In this document: one piece after another, positions 52,857 to 62,600 of the stretch
Position numbering within the stretch: the stretch's first letter is position 1
Layout of the letters: each line of letters opens with the position of its first letter
Assembly (NCBI GenBank): GCA_021463165.1
Contig: JAJTWY010000008.1
Location: 100,999 to 164,998, forward strand
Direction: 5' to 3'
DNA length: 64,000 nt
Source of the DNA: Pyrinomonadaceae bacterium
GTDB lineage: Bacteria > Acidobacteriota > Blastocatellia > Pyrinomonadales > Pyrinomonadaceae
Notes under the pieces: model-generated
Seen by the model: the letters and a program-made list of their open reading frames with translations, nothing else
Database searches by the model: none
Told to the model about the DNA's origin: nothing
Program-made: the position numbers and the translations under genes

Positions 52857-54389
52857 ATGAAAGAGATCGTCATTGACGGAGAGAATCTAACCTTTGAGCA
52901 GGTCGTTGCAGTTGCGTATGGAAAGCCCGGCGAGACGCAGGTCGTATTGGCCGACGCGGCGAAGTCGAATGTGGAACGCGCTGCTGCTGCGGTGCAAGCT
53001 TTGCTTGATCGCGGTGAGATCGCGTATGGAATAACGACGGGGTTCGGCGCTTTTAAGGACAAGATCATCAGCCGCGAAGAGGTCGAGTTGCTTCAGCGTA
53101 ATATCGTCTTGAGTCATGCTGTTGGTGTCGGCAAACCGTTTGATACGGCGACGGTAAGGGCCATAATGCTCATCAGGGCGAATACTCTTGCACGCGGGTT
53201 TTCGGGTATTCGGCTCGAAACCCTCGAACTAGTCGTAGAACTTCTTAATCGGGGCATTCATCCGGTCATTCCTGAAAAAGGCAGCCTCGGCGCCTCCGGC
53301 GATCTCGCTCCGCTGGCTCATTTTGCCTGTGTGCTTATTGGAGAAGGGGTGGCCGAATACAATGGCGAGGTCGTCAGCGGAGGTGAGGCACTTACCAGTG
53401 CTGGGTTGACACCTGTTACTCTGGCGGCCAAGGAAGGGCTTGCGCTGACAAACGGGACCACCGTAATGACCGCCATCGGACTCCTCGAAACATGGAGATC
53501 AAAGAAACTTGCCGACCTCGCGGACATCTCGGGATGTCTTAGTCTGGAGGCTCTGAACGGAACCGAGCTCGCTTTTGATGAACGGATCCATGCACTCCGA
53601 CCACATCCCCGTCAGATCGAAACGGCACGCAATCTTCGAGGCATACTCCAAGGCAGCGAGTTCGTACGCGGTTTCGATCCCGCAAATGTCCAGGACGCCT
53701 ACACTCTTCGATGTATGCCGCAAGTCCACGGCGCCTGCCGTGACGCGGTGGCTTATGCCGAGTGGCTCATCAAACTGGAACTCAATGCGGTTACGGATAA
53801 TCCCCTCATCTTCATCAATGATGACGGCTCGATAGAGGTGATCAGCGGTGGAAATTTTCACGGGGAACCATTGGCGCTGGCTTTCGATTACCTCACGATC
53901 GCTCTTGCTGAACTTGCGAATATCGCTGAACGACGGATAATGCGACTAACGGACGAAGCATCGAATGCTCATGTGCTGCCGGCGTTCCTGACCGAGTCTG
54001 GAGGATTGAACTCCGGATTTATGATCGTACAGTATACGGCGGCGGCCCTCTGCACCGAGAACAAAGTGCTCGCACATCCTGCGAGTGTAGATACGATACC
54101 GAGTTCCGCTAATGTTGAGGATCACGTATCGATGGGGTTGACTGCGGCATTGAAGCTTCGACAGGTTGCAGAAAACTTTGCGACCGTCCTGGCATTGGAG
54201 CTCTTTTGTGCCAGTCAGGGCATAGACTTTCGAAAAAAGGCCTGCGGCACGCCTCGGAATCTCGGGATCGGTACTGATCCGCTTTATTCAGCGATCCGAG
54301 AGAGAATTCCGTTCATCGAAAACGATGTTTACATGAAAACGCATATCGACGCTGCGTTAGAGGTCGTCACGATGTTTGTTGATTCATGA
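52857..54389 (+). CDS. hutH: Histidine ammonia-lyase
   Basis: 510 aa. The active-site MIO group forms from Ala146-Ser147-Gly148 in GSLGASGDLAPLAH. The N-terminal AYGITTGFGAF and the later NPLIFI and FHGEPLALAFDY motifs are all family hallmarks. It deaminates histidine to urocanate, the first step of the pathway. It overlaps nothing and follows hutI by 10 bp. The length fits the standard of about 510. Confidence 0.97.
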   Translation: MKEIVIDGENLTFEQVVAVAYGKPGETQVVLADAAKSNVERAAAAVQALLDRGEIAYGITTGFGAFKDKIISREEVELLQRNIVLSHAVGVGKPFDTATVRAIMLIRANTLARGFSGIRLETLELVVELLNRGIHPVIPEKGSLGASGDLAPLAHFACVLIGEGVAEYNGEVVSGGEALTSAGLTPVTLAAKEGLALTNGTTVMTAIGLLETWRSKKLADLADISGCLSLEALNGTELAFDERIHALRPHPRQIETARNLRGILQGSEFVRGFDPANVQDAYTLRCMPQVHGACRDAVAYAEWLIKLELNAVTDNPLIFINDDGSIEVISGGNFHGEPLALAFDYLTIALAELANIAERRIMRLTDEASNAHVLPAFLTESGGLNSGFMIVQYTAAALCTENKVLAHPASVDTIPSSANVEDHVSMGLTAALKLRQVAENFATVLALELFCASQGIDFRKKACGTPRNLGIGTDPLYSAIRERIPFIENDVYMKTHIDAALEVVTMFVDS

Positions 54390-54507
54390 GTGGTCAAAAG
54401 ATAACATTCTTCGCTCGAATTGCTCGATGGGCCTCCGACGTGACCGGGTCCCGCCGATTCCGCACAAAGGTATTTTCATAAAACGTGCTCCAAGTGAGAT
54501 CAAAAAG

Positions 54508-55374
54508 ATGAAGCTTCTGTTTTTATTTCTTGCAACCTTAGCCGGCATCGCATGCTTGTCGACCGGGGCCAACACAGCCGACACTTCTGCTATACAGCCG
54601 ATCTCTGACGATATGACGATTAGTGAAACTGTCTCAGGCGATTTTTATAAGAATTTACCTGCTGGATTCGAGATGCCGAAGGACGATGCAGGACTCTTGC
54701 TTCTCCGTGAATATGGGGCAGTTTTCCTAGCTAGGGGCGGCGCGAAGCCCCCAACGAAGGTAGTCTTCCGCGACGAGGCTGATGTTATTTCATTTCAGGC
54801 AGAACTTGCTGCAACATCGAAACCGATCGGCGGCGTAAAGGTCGAACTCCAAGCGGCTGCCATGAATGCGTTGAGCAACGCAATAACCGAAGCCGCAATC
54901 GCGGGCTTGGCGATCGAGCCTCGCGGTTCGGATTCAGCCCGCCGCGGCTACGATCAGACTGTAGGTCTATGGGCGAGCCGCGTAAACCCTGGCTTTGTCC
55001 ACTGGGTCGGAAAGGGGCGTGTGACTCAGGCTGAAGCCAACCGCATCAAGGCGCTGTCGCCCTATCTGCAGGTTCCCGAGATCCTGAAGCTCGAACAGCA
55101 AGGCATCTACTTTGCGCGGTCACTCGATAAATCGATAATCTATTCCGTAGCACCTCCAGGCACGTCGCAGCACATCTCGATGCTTGCCCTCGACGTAAAA
55201 CAGTTCGAAAATGCGAAGGTCAGGGAGATTCTCGCAAATAACGGATGGTTTCAGACGGTCGTTTCAGATCTCCCCCATTTTACATTTTTAGGCGTTAAAA
55301 AGACCGAACTTCCGAAGCTCGGTCTCAAAGAGGTTACGAATTCAGGGCGGACATTCTGGGTCCCGAATATCTAG
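54508..55374 (+). CDS. M15-like D-alanyl-D-alanine carboxypeptidase family protein
   Basis: 288 aa from the ATG at 54508, giving a signal peptide MKLLFLFLATLAGIACLSTGA. The frame is open to 54376, inside hutH, but the earlier part has no export signal. The C-terminal region shows the metallopeptidase M15 pattern: PPGTSQHISMLALDVKQF (His and Asp ligands) and GWFQTVVSDLPHFTFLG (final His). The central PRGSDSARRGYDQTVGLW segment is like VanY/LdcB proteins. Such enzymes trim the D-Ala end of peptidoglycan. The activity is inferred. It overlaps the convergent next gene by four bases. Confidence 0.8.
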   Translation: MKLLFLFLATLAGIACLSTGANTADTSAIQPISDDMTISETVSGDFYKNLPAGFEMPKDDAGLLLLREYGAVFLARGGAKPPTKVVFRDEADVISFQAELAATSKPIGGVKVELQAAAMNALSNAITEAAIAGLAIEPRGSDSARRGYDQTVGLWASRVNPGFVHWVGKGRVTQAEANRIKALSPYLQVPEILKLEQQGIYFARSLDKSIIYSVAPPGTSQHISMLALDVKQFENAKVREILANNGWFQTVVSDLPHFTFLGVKKTELPKLGLKEVTNSGRTFWVPNI

Positions 55375-55910
55375 CCAATAAACATCTCGTCGTCGACGTA
55401 AACCCGATCGATCTGCTTCGGGGCAGGAGCAAAAAGCACTTCGAGTCCTTTTTTGACCCCGGCCATGATCGCAGCTATCTCTCGGGCAGGCACAACGATC
55501 TTCTGATTTACAAACTCGGTTGTCGATGTAACCTGATCATGAGTGCGGTCTATCGTACGGCTCACCATGTCGACTTTATCGCGGGCGGTTAAAGCAGTAT
55601 GGCCAACGATCTGTCTCAGTTCCGCGACCTCCTCCTTAACCAGCTCCGTCGATTCGGCAAGATACTTCGTCGCGATCGACAGGTTGTTCGACACTTCCGT
55701 AAAGTGAACTGATATCTCCTTTCCTTGCAGGCCAATTGCATCGACCTTTGAGATCAAGGGTTCCACGCGAGCCTCGAGATTCTTAACGGTCGAAACGACC
55801 TTTCGAACAGTCATCGCAATCGCGACCAGCGAAATTGCCATCACGATGAACATGATCGCGATAATGACCGATGAGATCATCATCCAAAATTGTGGCTCGT
55901 TAGCATTCAT
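55371..55910 (-). CDS. Membrane-anchored helical protein, DUF948-like
   Basis: 179 aa. A membrane helix lies at about residues 9-35 (MMISSVIIAIMFIVMAISLVAIAM). A long amphipathic helix follows (residues 38-145) with VRKVVSTVKNLEARVEPLISKVDAI and similar stretches. The final part has MAGVKKGLEVLFAPAP. It resembles the DUF948/methyl-accepting-like envelope proteins. It lies upstream (in the minus direction downstream) of a YtxH gene, 31 bp away, with which it is likely co-transcribed; the two are often found together in bacteria. Function unknown. Confidence 0.75.
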   Translation of the reverse strand: MNANEPQFWMMISSVIIAIMFIVMAISLVAIAMTVRKVVSTVKNLEARVEPLISKVDAIGLQGKEISVHFTEVSNNLSIATKYLAESTELVKEEVAELRQIVGHTALTARDKVDMVSRTIDRTHDQVTSTTEFVNQKIVVPAREIAAIMAGVKKGLEVLFAPAPKQIDRVYVDDEMFIG

Positions 55911-55941
55911 ATCAAGCGTTCAGGAGAAGCGTTCCCTGTTA

Positions 55942-56382
55942 CTAAACCTTTTCAGGATCATCAACTATCGGATAGCTGGCTCGCCCTTCGGCTATTGCCT
56001 TGGACTCATTTTTCCGCTTCTCAGCAGTATAAGCATCCTTACCAGCCTCTATAGCGGCAGTGAATGGGTTCGCAGCATTGGCCGCCGCCGTTTTGGCTTT
56101 CTCCGATAGCTCCGACGCCTTCTCAGAGGCCGTGGTATACAATTCCTGCGCCTTTTCCCGCGAAACTTCATAATATTCGCCGGCCCTTTCCTGCAAATGT
56201 GCCGCTGTCTCCCGGCCTTTTTCAAGCCCCTTGCGAGTAGCATCCGCGATATCTCCGCGAAGTTCAACTCCCGACTTCGGCGCGAACAGGAGTGCAAGTA
56301 TCGCACCGATGCCACCACCCACGATCAAATAGGTCAGCTTGGTCGCCGCGCTTGCCTCTTGTCTGTCATATTCGTGTCTCAT
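55942..56382 (-). CDS. YtxH domain protein
   Basis: 146 aa from the ATG at 56382, chosen because of the strong AGGAGG site seven bases before it. The glycine-zipper YtxH motif is LTYLIVGGGIGAILALLFAPKSGVELRGDI in two parts (GGGIGAILALLFAPKSG), followed by a long helix with repeated KAQELYTTASEKASEL. Family members are general-stress envelope proteins of unknown mechanism. A longer open frame upstream has no ribosome-binding site. Confidence 0.88.
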   Translation of the reverse strand: MRHEYDRQEASAATKLTYLIVGGGIGAILALLFAPKSGVELRGDIADATRKGLEKGRETAAHLQERAGEYYEVSREKAQELYTTASEKASELSEKAKTAAANAANPFTAAIEAGKDAYTAEKRKNESKAIAEGRASYPIVDDPEKV

Positions 56383-56485
56383 AAAGAACCTCCTGCGCTC
56401 CGCAGCGCTATTCAAAATCAAAAACTACCTTGTGTTCCAACTATAACAAAGCTTTGCATTTCCGCCAAAGAATTTCTCCGATCGA

Positions 56486-57718
56486 TCACTCTTCCCAGTC
56501 CCCTTGACCCTCTCTTTCGACGTGATATCCGGCTTCCTCGAGGTGTTTGTGGACCTCTTTTCCGTGTTGCTCGTCCCGAACCTCCAGCAGCATTTGAATA
56601 CCAACACGGCCCAGCGGAGCAAGCCACATCGCCCTTCTATGGAAGACCTCGATCACGTTGGCTCCGGATTCTGCGACAGTGTTCAACAGGGCGGCGAGCA
56701 TACCGGGACGATCCGGGACCAGCAATCGAAGCAAAATGTAGCGGCCCTGTCGAACCAGCACCTGCTCCAGAACGCGAGCAAGAAGGTTTGCGTCGATATT
56801 GCCCCCACACAGTACGGCACATACAGTGTCGCTAGGATCCAGTCCGATTTTTCCAGCAAGCAATGCTGCCAACCCTGCGGCGCCGGCTCCTTCAACAACA
56901 AGCCTGTTATTCTGCACACACGAGAAAATCGCCCGGGCTATTTCCTCCTCGCTGACTTCGACAACCTGTTCAACAAGGTCCTGAATGATGGGGAATGTCA
57001 GAGCACCGGGGCTTTTCACCGCGATACCGTCGGCGATAGTCTGACCGGGTTTGGCAACAATCGGTCTTCCAGCCTGAAGGCTTGGATTTACCCATCTAAC
57101 GTTCTCTGCCTGAACGCCTATGACTCTGATTTCCGGCTTCAGGCTTTTCAACGCCGTTGCGATTCCCGAAATGAGACCGCCACCACCGATCGGCACAACC
57201 ATTACCGAAAGGTCAGGCAGGCTCTCAATAAGTTCAAGCCCAATGGTTCCCTGCCCCGCGATCACATTCTCGTCATCAAATGCGTGTACATAGGTATAAC
57301 CATGTTCCTTCTGTAGCTCGCGCGAGTAGGCCACGGCCTCATCGAAAGTGGAGCCGTGCAAAACGACCTGCCCGCCCAGATTCTTGGTCGCGGTAATTTT
57401 TGTGAGCGGCGCGCCGGTCGGCAACACGATCGTCGATCGAATTCCCAGCAGAGTGGCCGCAAGTGCAACACCCTGAGCATGGTTTCCCGCTGATGCTGCT
57501 ATCACTCCCCTCAGTTTCTCTTCTGGAGAAAGTCGCGACATCCGATTGTAGGCACCGCGGATCTTGAAGGAGCCGCTTCTCTGCAGGCATTCGGCTTTCA
57601 GGTGGACTCGAGCCCCGATCTCTCGGGAAAGCCTATCGTCTGCCACTACTGGGGTCGGAATGGCGATGCCCTGAAGGATACGCCGTGCGTCCTGGATATC
57701 AGAAAGATTTACGCTCAT
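56486..57718 (-). CDS. ilvA: Threonine ammonia-lyase (threonine dehydratase)
   Basis: 410 aa, PLP-dependent fold type II. The PLP lysine is in GSFKIRGAYNRM (about residues 46-57), the phosphate-binding loop in PIGGGGLISGIATAL and the serine-rich IAASAGNHAQGVALAA loop near residue 75. A C-terminal ACT-like domain (about 325-405; RPGMLAALLNTVAESGANV) can bind regulators. It converts threonine to 2-oxobutanoate, feeding isoleucine synthesis or catabolism. It is a monocistronic unit, divergent from the SPFH gene. Confidence 0.95.
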   Translation of the reverse strand: MSVNLSDIQDARRILQGIAIPTPVVADDRLSREIGARVHLKAECLQRSGSFKIRGAYNRMSRLSPEEKLRGVIAASAGNHAQGVALAATLLGIRSTIVLPTGAPLTKITATKNLGGQVVLHGSTFDEAVAYSRELQKEHGYTYVHAFDDENVIAGQGTIGLELIESLPDLSVMVVPIGGGGLISGIATALKSLKPEIRVIGVQAENVRWVNPSLQAGRPIVAKPGQTIADGIAVKSPGALTFPIIQDLVEQVVEVSEEEIARAIFSCVQNNRLVVEGAGAAGLAALLAGKIGLDPSDTVCAVLCGGNIDANLLARVLEQVLVRQGRYILLRLLVPDRPGMLAALLNTVAESGANVIEVFHRRAMWLAPLGRVGIQMLLEVRDEQHGKEVHKHLEEAGYHVEREGQGDWEE

Positions 57719-57824
57719 TATCAGCGCGATTATATGTTAGACATCATCGAAATTGCGAGTTTGCTTGCGGTCAATAACTGGAATTTTCTCTTCTATGTTA
57801 TATTTATGGTCATCGGAGGGGATT

Positions 57825-58841
57825 ATGACTGAGGCATTTGGGATCGGTGCCATTTTTATGGCTTTTTTGGGAAGTGCATTGCTCGTTATTGCGTGGAAGA
57901 CGATCAAGATAGTTCCTCAGTCGAGCGTTTTGCTTATAGAGCGACTGGGCCGATTCCATCGGGTCGCATCAAGCGGGCTCAATATTATTGTTCCTTTTTT
58001 CGAATCGCCAAGGGCAGTTTATTGGTCAAATGTTCGTCCCGGCATAACGTCCATCGACTTACGAGAACAATACATCGATATGCCGCCCCAACCGGTTATT
58101 ACCCGCGATAACGTGACGATCAACGTTGATTCGGTGGTTTACTGGCAGGTCACGGAGCCAACAAAAGCGGTGTATGAGGTCGCCGATCTCGTTGGGGCCA
58201 TCGTTCAGCTAACTATCACGGGCATGCGTTCGGTGATGGGTGAGATGGATCTCGATCATACGCTCTCATCTCGTGATCAGATCAACGCTAAGCTCCGCAT
58301 AATTTTGGACGAAGCCACCGACAAATGGGGCGTTAAGGTGACTCGCGTCGATGTCAAGAATATCAACCCGCCTGAGGACGTTCGCATCACGATGGAAAAG
58401 CAGATGACTGCCGAACGAAACAGACGAGCTCTGATCCTGCAGGCTGAGGGAGACAAGCAGGCAGCTATCACTCGAGCCGAAGGCGAGAAGCAGGCGGCGG
58501 TGACACGGTCCGAGGGAAATAAGCAGTCGGCTATCCTCGATGCCGAAGGTGCGGCTCAGGCCCGCCTGACCAATGCGACTGCCGAAGCTCAGGCGATCGC
58601 CCAGATCGCTGCTGCGATTGGTGATCGTTCCCAGACCGCTCAGTATCTGATAACGCAGAGGTATGTTGATTCTATGCGGGACATGGCAAGGACACAGAAT
58701 TCCAAGGTGATCTTTATGCCGATGGAAACCTCAGGTGTGTTGGCAAGTGTTGGGGCCTTCAAAGAGATCTTCGCTGCCACAGGTGAAGAAAAGGCTGAAT
58801 TGCCCAAGCCGCCTCGCAGCCCACGCGAATTGGAGAGATAA
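57825..58841 (+). CDS. SPFH/band 7 family protein (stomatin-like)
   Basis: 338 aa from the ATG at 57825, which follows the site CGGAGGGGATT; the frame is open 24 codons further upstream. A single N-terminal membrane helix (about residues 5-25) is followed by the SPFH domain (VLLIERLGRFHRVASSGLN, VYWSNVRPGITSIDLREQ). A helical stretch with repeated LQAEGDKQAAITRAEGEKQA (in parts) follows, then a short tail. Bacterial stomatins form membrane-associated oligomers with NfeD partners. No nfeD gene is next to it, which is unusual. Function in this organism is unknown. Confidence 0.9.
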   Translation: MTEAFGIGAIFMAFLGSALLVIAWKTIKIVPQSSVLLIERLGRFHRVASSGLNIIVPFFESPRAVYWSNVRPGITSIDLREQYIDMPPQPVITRDNVTINVDSVVYWQVTEPTKAVYEVADLVGAIVQLTITGMRSVMGEMDLDHTLSSRDQINAKLRIILDEATDKWGVKVTRVDVKNINPPEDVRITMEKQMTAERNRRALILQAEGDKQAAITRAEGEKQAAVTRSEGNKQSAILDAEGAAQARLTNATAEAQAIAQIAAAIGDRSQTAQYLITQRYVDSMRDMARTQNSKVIFMPMETSGVLASVGAFKEIFAATGEEKAELPKPPRSPRELER

Positions 58842-58861
58842 ATAGCTTTCTGTTCAGGGCA

Positions 58862-58883
58862 ATTCTCGCGGTTAAGCGAGAAT
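58862..58883 (+). terminator. Possible terminator after the SPFH gene
   Basis: An 8-bp stem ATTCTCGC/GCGAGAAT with a six-base loop lies 20 bp after the stop, followed only by CCGGTTT, so the T run is weak. Confidence 0.4.
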
Positions 58884-59014
58884 CCGGTTTCGTCAGAGCG
58901 GTACTGATCAAATTAGACACAAACCTCACCCGGGGCGGATGTCTGCTTTGTGAGCTCGTGTTCGTACCAGCCACTCATTGAACCGATTCCTTACGATTGC
59001 TAAACTTCCAAAAA

Positions 59015-60091
59015 ATGGCACGTGTTTTGACGTTACTGTTGGCCTGTCTGGTTTTAGCGTTAGCCGCTATCTGCGCTGCCTCGTATTGGGTATATTCCTC
59101 GGTGAATTCACCGCATACGCACGGCAAGTCCGGGGAATATATCAAGATCGACAGGGGCTCAACTCCTCCTCAGATCGTTGCCAAACTCGCCGACGACGGC
59201 ATCATTCCAAGCGAAACGGCCGCATTGCTCTATCTTCGCTTCGTCGGTGATGGCAGTAAGCTGCAAGCTGGTGAATTCCAGTTCCCTTCGCCGATTTCGC
59301 CGGTCCAGGTCTTTAAGCAGCTTGAGAAAGGTGAGGATCGAACAATTAAGCTCACCATCCCCGAGGGCTTTACACGCTTCGACATCGCAAAACGCATTGT
59401 CGAAAAATTTCCATCAGACCCGCCGATAGATGAAAGAGCAGTTCTGACTCTGATGGATGATGTCTCCGCGATCCGCGATATCTCACCGACAGCTCAGAAT
59501 CTTGAGGGTTATATGTACCCGACAACCTACAATTTGCCGCGGGATAAAAAGCCGAACGAAGTCATAAAGACCATGGTCGATCAGTTTCGCAAGTTCTGGA
59601 AACCCGAATGGTCGCAGCAGGCGAAGTCGATCGGCCGAACGCCGCACGAGATCGTTACGATCGCTTCACTGATCGAGACCGAAACTGCCCTCGAATCCGA
59701 ACGTCCGATAGTCGCGGGAGTAATAGACAACCGCCTCGCCAAGAATATTCCTCTCGGGATCGACCAGACCAATGTCTATATCGCCAAAATGCTTGGCCGT
59801 TGGGACGGCACGATTAACAAAAGTGATCTTGAGGTAGAGTCGCCATATAACACACGGAAGAAGACGGGTATTCCGCCGGGCCCTATCTCGTCCGTCACAG
59901 AAAGCTCGATCCGAGCCGCTCTGAACCCGCAGCCAAATGATTACATCTTCTACGTCCTCAACGTTGATGCAAACGACGGATCGCATTGGTTCTATTCCTC
60001 GGCCACCGAGTTTGAAAAGGGCAAGGCAAAGTATCAGTCGTGGCTAGAAAAAGAAAGGCAGGAAAAACGCTCAAACGAGAACAGTAAATGA
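59015..60091 (+). CDS. mltG: Endolytic transglycosylase MltG
   Basis: 358 aa from the ATG at 59015; a TTG at 58997 is possible. One N-terminal membrane helix, then a LysM-like or linker region. The YceG catalytic domain (about 160-345) has IVTIASLIETETALESERP with the catalytic Glu, then PLGIDQTNVYI and PYNTRKKTGIPPGPISSV, standard for this family. MltG cuts nascent peptidoglycan and sets glycan chain length. The last four bases overlap the HAD gene start (ATGA), meaning coupled translation. It heads a run of five genes. Confidence 0.94.
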   Translation: MARVLTLLLACLVLALAAICAASYWVYSSVNSPHTHGKSGEYIKIDRGSTPPQIVAKLADDGIIPSETAALLYLRFVGDGSKLQAGEFQFPSPISPVQVFKQLEKGEDRTIKLTIPEGFTRFDIAKRIVEKFPSDPPIDERAVLTLMDDVSAIRDISPTAQNLEGYMYPTTYNLPRDKKPNEVIKTMVDQFRKFWKPEWSQQAKSIGRTPHEIVTIASLIETETALESERPIVAGVIDNRLAKNIPLGIDQTNVYIAKMLGRWDGTINKSDLEVESPYNTRKKTGIPPGPISSVTESSIRAALNPQPNDYIFYVLNVDANDGSHWFYSSATEFEKGKAKYQSWLEKERQEKRSNENSK

Positions 60092-60957
60092 TCAAACTCC
60101 TCGCCCTCGATCTCGACGGCACAACCCTGACTTCCACCGGACATATCTCCTCGGCTAACCGTAAGGCCATCCGTGCCGCCGAAGAGCGTGGTGTGCTGGT
60201 AACGATTGCCACGGGCCGGCGCTACCGCGACGCCAGGCCGGTGGGATTGGATCTGGAACTAAATGCTCCGCTGATCACACACAACGGAGCCCTGCTGAAG
60301 TTCGCCGAAACGATGGAGACTGTGCATTCCTCGCTTCTATCGTCTGCCCTCAGTCTTGAGATCGTGCAGCTTGGCAAGTCTCTAGGCGGCGATGCCCTAG
60401 TAAGTGTTGATCCGAACGGCAAAGGAACATTGCTCTATGACCGAGTGTCTGACGACAATACCCCACTGAAAAAGTATCTGCGTTGGGCCGAAACTCTCCA
60501 CGGCGAAGGGCCCGGCCGTGAAGGCGTCGATCATGTCGAGGTCCTTGACGAGGTCATCCCGCAGTACGATGTGGTCCATATCTCCTTTTCTGGAACCTGC
60601 TCACCGATGCGCGATCTTGAAACTAACTTGCGGCAGGTTCTCGGCGACTCCGTCACTCTCCTCGCGACGATATACCCGCGACTGGATTTTACGCTTCTCG
60701 ACATTCTGCCGCCCGATGCCTCAAAGGGACATGCCGTTGCAAAACTGGCCGAGATCAACGGCCTACGGCCTGAAAACGTAATGGCCATCGGCGATAATTT
60801 CAACGACCTCGAGATGCTCTTATATGCGGGAACCCCGGTGGTCATGGGAAACGCCGACCCGAGTTTGCTTGAAATGGGTGAATTTTATACAACATTAAAT
60901 AACGACGATAGCGGTGTAGCTGCCGCGATCGAGAGATTTATCTTAGATCAGGAGTAA
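60088..60957 (+). CDS. HAD-superfamily Cof-type phosphatase
   Basis: 289 aa. HAD motif I is DLDGTTL (residues 8-14), with a Cof-type cap domain (about 85-210), motif III DASKGHAVAKLAEINGL (Lys) and motif IV AIGDNFNDLEML. It is a cytoplasmic phosphatase, usually acting on sugar phosphates or FMN-like compounds, with the exact substrate not predictable. It overlaps mltG by four bases and is followed after six bases by a cyclophilin. Confidence 0.92.
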   Translation: MIKLLALDLDGTTLTSTGHISSANRKAIRAAEERGVLVTIATGRRYRDARPVGLDLELNAPLITHNGALLKFAETMETVHSSLLSSALSLEIVQLGKSLGGDALVSVDPNGKGTLLYDRVSDDNTPLKKYLRWAETLHGEGPGREGVDHVEVLDEVIPQYDVVHISFSGTCSPMRDLETNLRQVLGDSVTLLATIYPRLDFTLLDILPPDASKGHAVAKLAEINGLRPENVMAIGDNFNDLEMLLYAGTPVVMGNADPSLLEMGEFYTTLNNDDSGVAAAIERFILDQE

Positions 60958-60963
60958 TATTTA

Positions 60964-61455
60964 GTGGCAAATAGAATAGCGGTGATCGAGACCAACAAGG
61001 GTACTATCAAGTTTGAGCTCCTAGAAGCGGATGCGCCGAAAACAACTGAGAATTTTCGGCTACTAGCCGAAAGGGATTACTACAACGGTGTCATTTTCCA
61101 CCGGATCATCCCAAATTTCATGATCCAGGGAGGTGATCCGCTTGGTGAAGGTTACGGCGGCGAATCGGCATGGGGAGGCAAATTCAACGACGAGATCGAC
61201 CGTGGATCGCCGCTTTATGCAGGTCCGTATGAAAAAGGCACGGTCGCAATGGCCAATTCCGGGCCTAATACCAACGGATCGCAATTCTTTATAATGCACG
61301 TCGATTATCCGTTGCCGCCCAGCTATTCTAAGTTTGGCAAAGTGATCGAAGGACAGGATGTCGTTAATACGATCGCTACGGTGGAAACCAATCGGAACGA
61401 TAAGCCGCTGGAACCCGTCGTCATGAGTCGCGTCTATATTGAGGACGGTGAATAG
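60964..61455 (+). CDS. Cyclophilin-type peptidyl-prolyl isomerase
   Basis: 163 aa from a GTG. Motifs VIFHRIIPNFMIQGGDPLGEG (in parts) and GTVAMANSGPNTNGSQFFIMH identify the bacterial cyclophilin family, including the active-site Arg in FHRI. No signal peptide, so probably cytoplasmic, unlike the second cyclophilin at 61911, which is a lipoprotein. Three bases separate it from dtd. Confidence 0.95.
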   Translation: MANRIAVIETNKGTIKFELLEADAPKTTENFRLLAERDYYNGVIFHRIIPNFMIQGGDPLGEGYGGESAWGGKFNDEIDRGSPLYAGPYEKGTVAMANSGPNTNGSQFFIMHVDYPLPPSYSKFGKVIEGQDVVNTIATVETNRNDKPLEPVVMSRVYIEDGE

Positions 61456-61458
61456 GCC

Positions 61459-61905
61459 GTGCGGGCTGTTATACAACGCGTCTCTCAGGCCAGCGTTGCG
61501 ATCGCTGGAGAAACTGTCGCTCAGATTGGCAAAGGCTCCTTAGTGCTGCTCGGCGTAACGCATGAGGACACTGATGCGGACGTGGCGCAGCTTGCTGACA
61601 AGACGATCGGGCTGAGGATATTCGACGACGGCGAAGGCAAGATGAACTTGTCCCTGCGAGAGATCGGCGGAAGCCTCTTGGTGGTTTCCCAGTTCACCCT
61701 TTATGCGGATACCCGTCGTGGACGTCGCCCATCGTTCTTGCAAGCCGCTAAGGGTGATGCCGCCCGAGCGTTGTATGAGGCTTTCATACAGATCGCGAAA
61801 CGCGAGGTAGGAATAGTTGAACAAGGGAGATTCGGAGCAATGATGGATGTCCACCTTGTAAATGACGGCCCGGTGACAATAATTCTAGATACACGATCGA
61901 TTTGA
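61459..61905 (+). CDS. dtd: D-aminoacyl-tRNA deacylase
   Basis: 148 aa from a GTG. The family motifs are intact: SQFTLYAD near residue 78 and [11 protein letters not shown] near 137, whose Gly-Pro enters the partner's active site. The protein removes D-amino acids mischarged on tRNA. Sits between two cyclophilins. The stop overlaps the region before the next gene's start. Confidence 0.95.
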   Translation: MRAVIQRVSQASVAIAGETVAQIGKGSLVLLGVTHEDTDADVAQLADKTIGLRIFDDGEGKMNLSLREIGGSLLVVSQFTLYADTRRGRRPSFLQAAKGDAARALYEAFIQIAKREVGIVEQGRFGAMMDVHLVNDGPVTIILDTRSI

Positions 61906-61910
61906 ATCAT

Positions 61911-62546
61911 ATGAACAAGCTTCTTTCAGCTGGACTAATTTCCGTCTGCTTATTTATTGTTTCTTGTGGTAATTCCGGCACCAATGCGCCCCGGACAAAT
62001 GCTAATGGTGAGGTAAAGAAGGGCGTAGCACCGATCCCTGATAATGAGATAGCGATTATCGAGATGGAGAACTCAGCTGCGTATGGAACGATAAAATTGG
62101 AATTGTATTCCAACATTGCTCCCCTTCATGTGGCGCGATTCAAAGAACTGGCTAAAGAGGGCTACTATAACGGTATCGCCTTTCACCGGATCAATAACAC
62201 CGTCATTCAGGCTGGTAATGCCGATACGAAACCTGGCGCTGTGGCGAAACCAGGAAAGGAAGGCGATTCCGGCAAACCGAATGTACCGGCAGAGTTTTCT
62301 GACATTCCTTACGATACGGGCATCCTAGGCGCCGCTCGATTGGGAAATGATATTAATTCTGCCAATTCGCAGTTCTTTATCATGCTGAAACGTGAGGCCG
62401 CCTTCGATAACAAATACACTGTCTATGGAAAGGTGATCGAAGGTATGAATAATGTCCGGACTATCTCCGGCGCACCGACAGCTCCGGGAACGGAACGTCC
62501 CGTTGAACCGCTACGGATCAAGCAGATAACCATTGCTCCGAGATAA
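61911..62546 (+). CDS. Cyclophilin-type peptidyl-prolyl isomerase lipoprotein
   Basis: 211 aa from the ATG at 61911; a TTG nine bases earlier overlaps dtd. The N-terminus has MNKLLSAGLISVCLFIVSCG with a lipobox (IVSC) and an N-rich linker after it. The cyclophilin domain shows YNGIAFHRINNTVIQAGNAD, then GILGAARLGNDINSANSQFFIML. It probably folds or assists envelope proteins, as an inner- or outer-membrane lipoprotein. It is the last gene of the mltG-led run. Confidence 0.92.
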   Translation: MNKLLSAGLISVCLFIVSCGNSGTNAPRTNANGEVKKGVAPIPDNEIAIIEMENSAAYGTIKLELYSNIAPLHVARFKELAKEGYYNGIAFHRINNTVIQAGNADTKPGAVAKPGKEGDSGKPNVPAEFSDIPYDTGILGAARLGNDINSANSQFFIMLKREAAFDNKYTVYGKVIEGMNNVRTISGAPTAPGTERPVEPLRIKQITIAPR

Positions 62547-62600
62547 GCCGATTCCGTGCTACAATCTGATTGATTGGAGGTTCTGGTTTAACCACAATTG

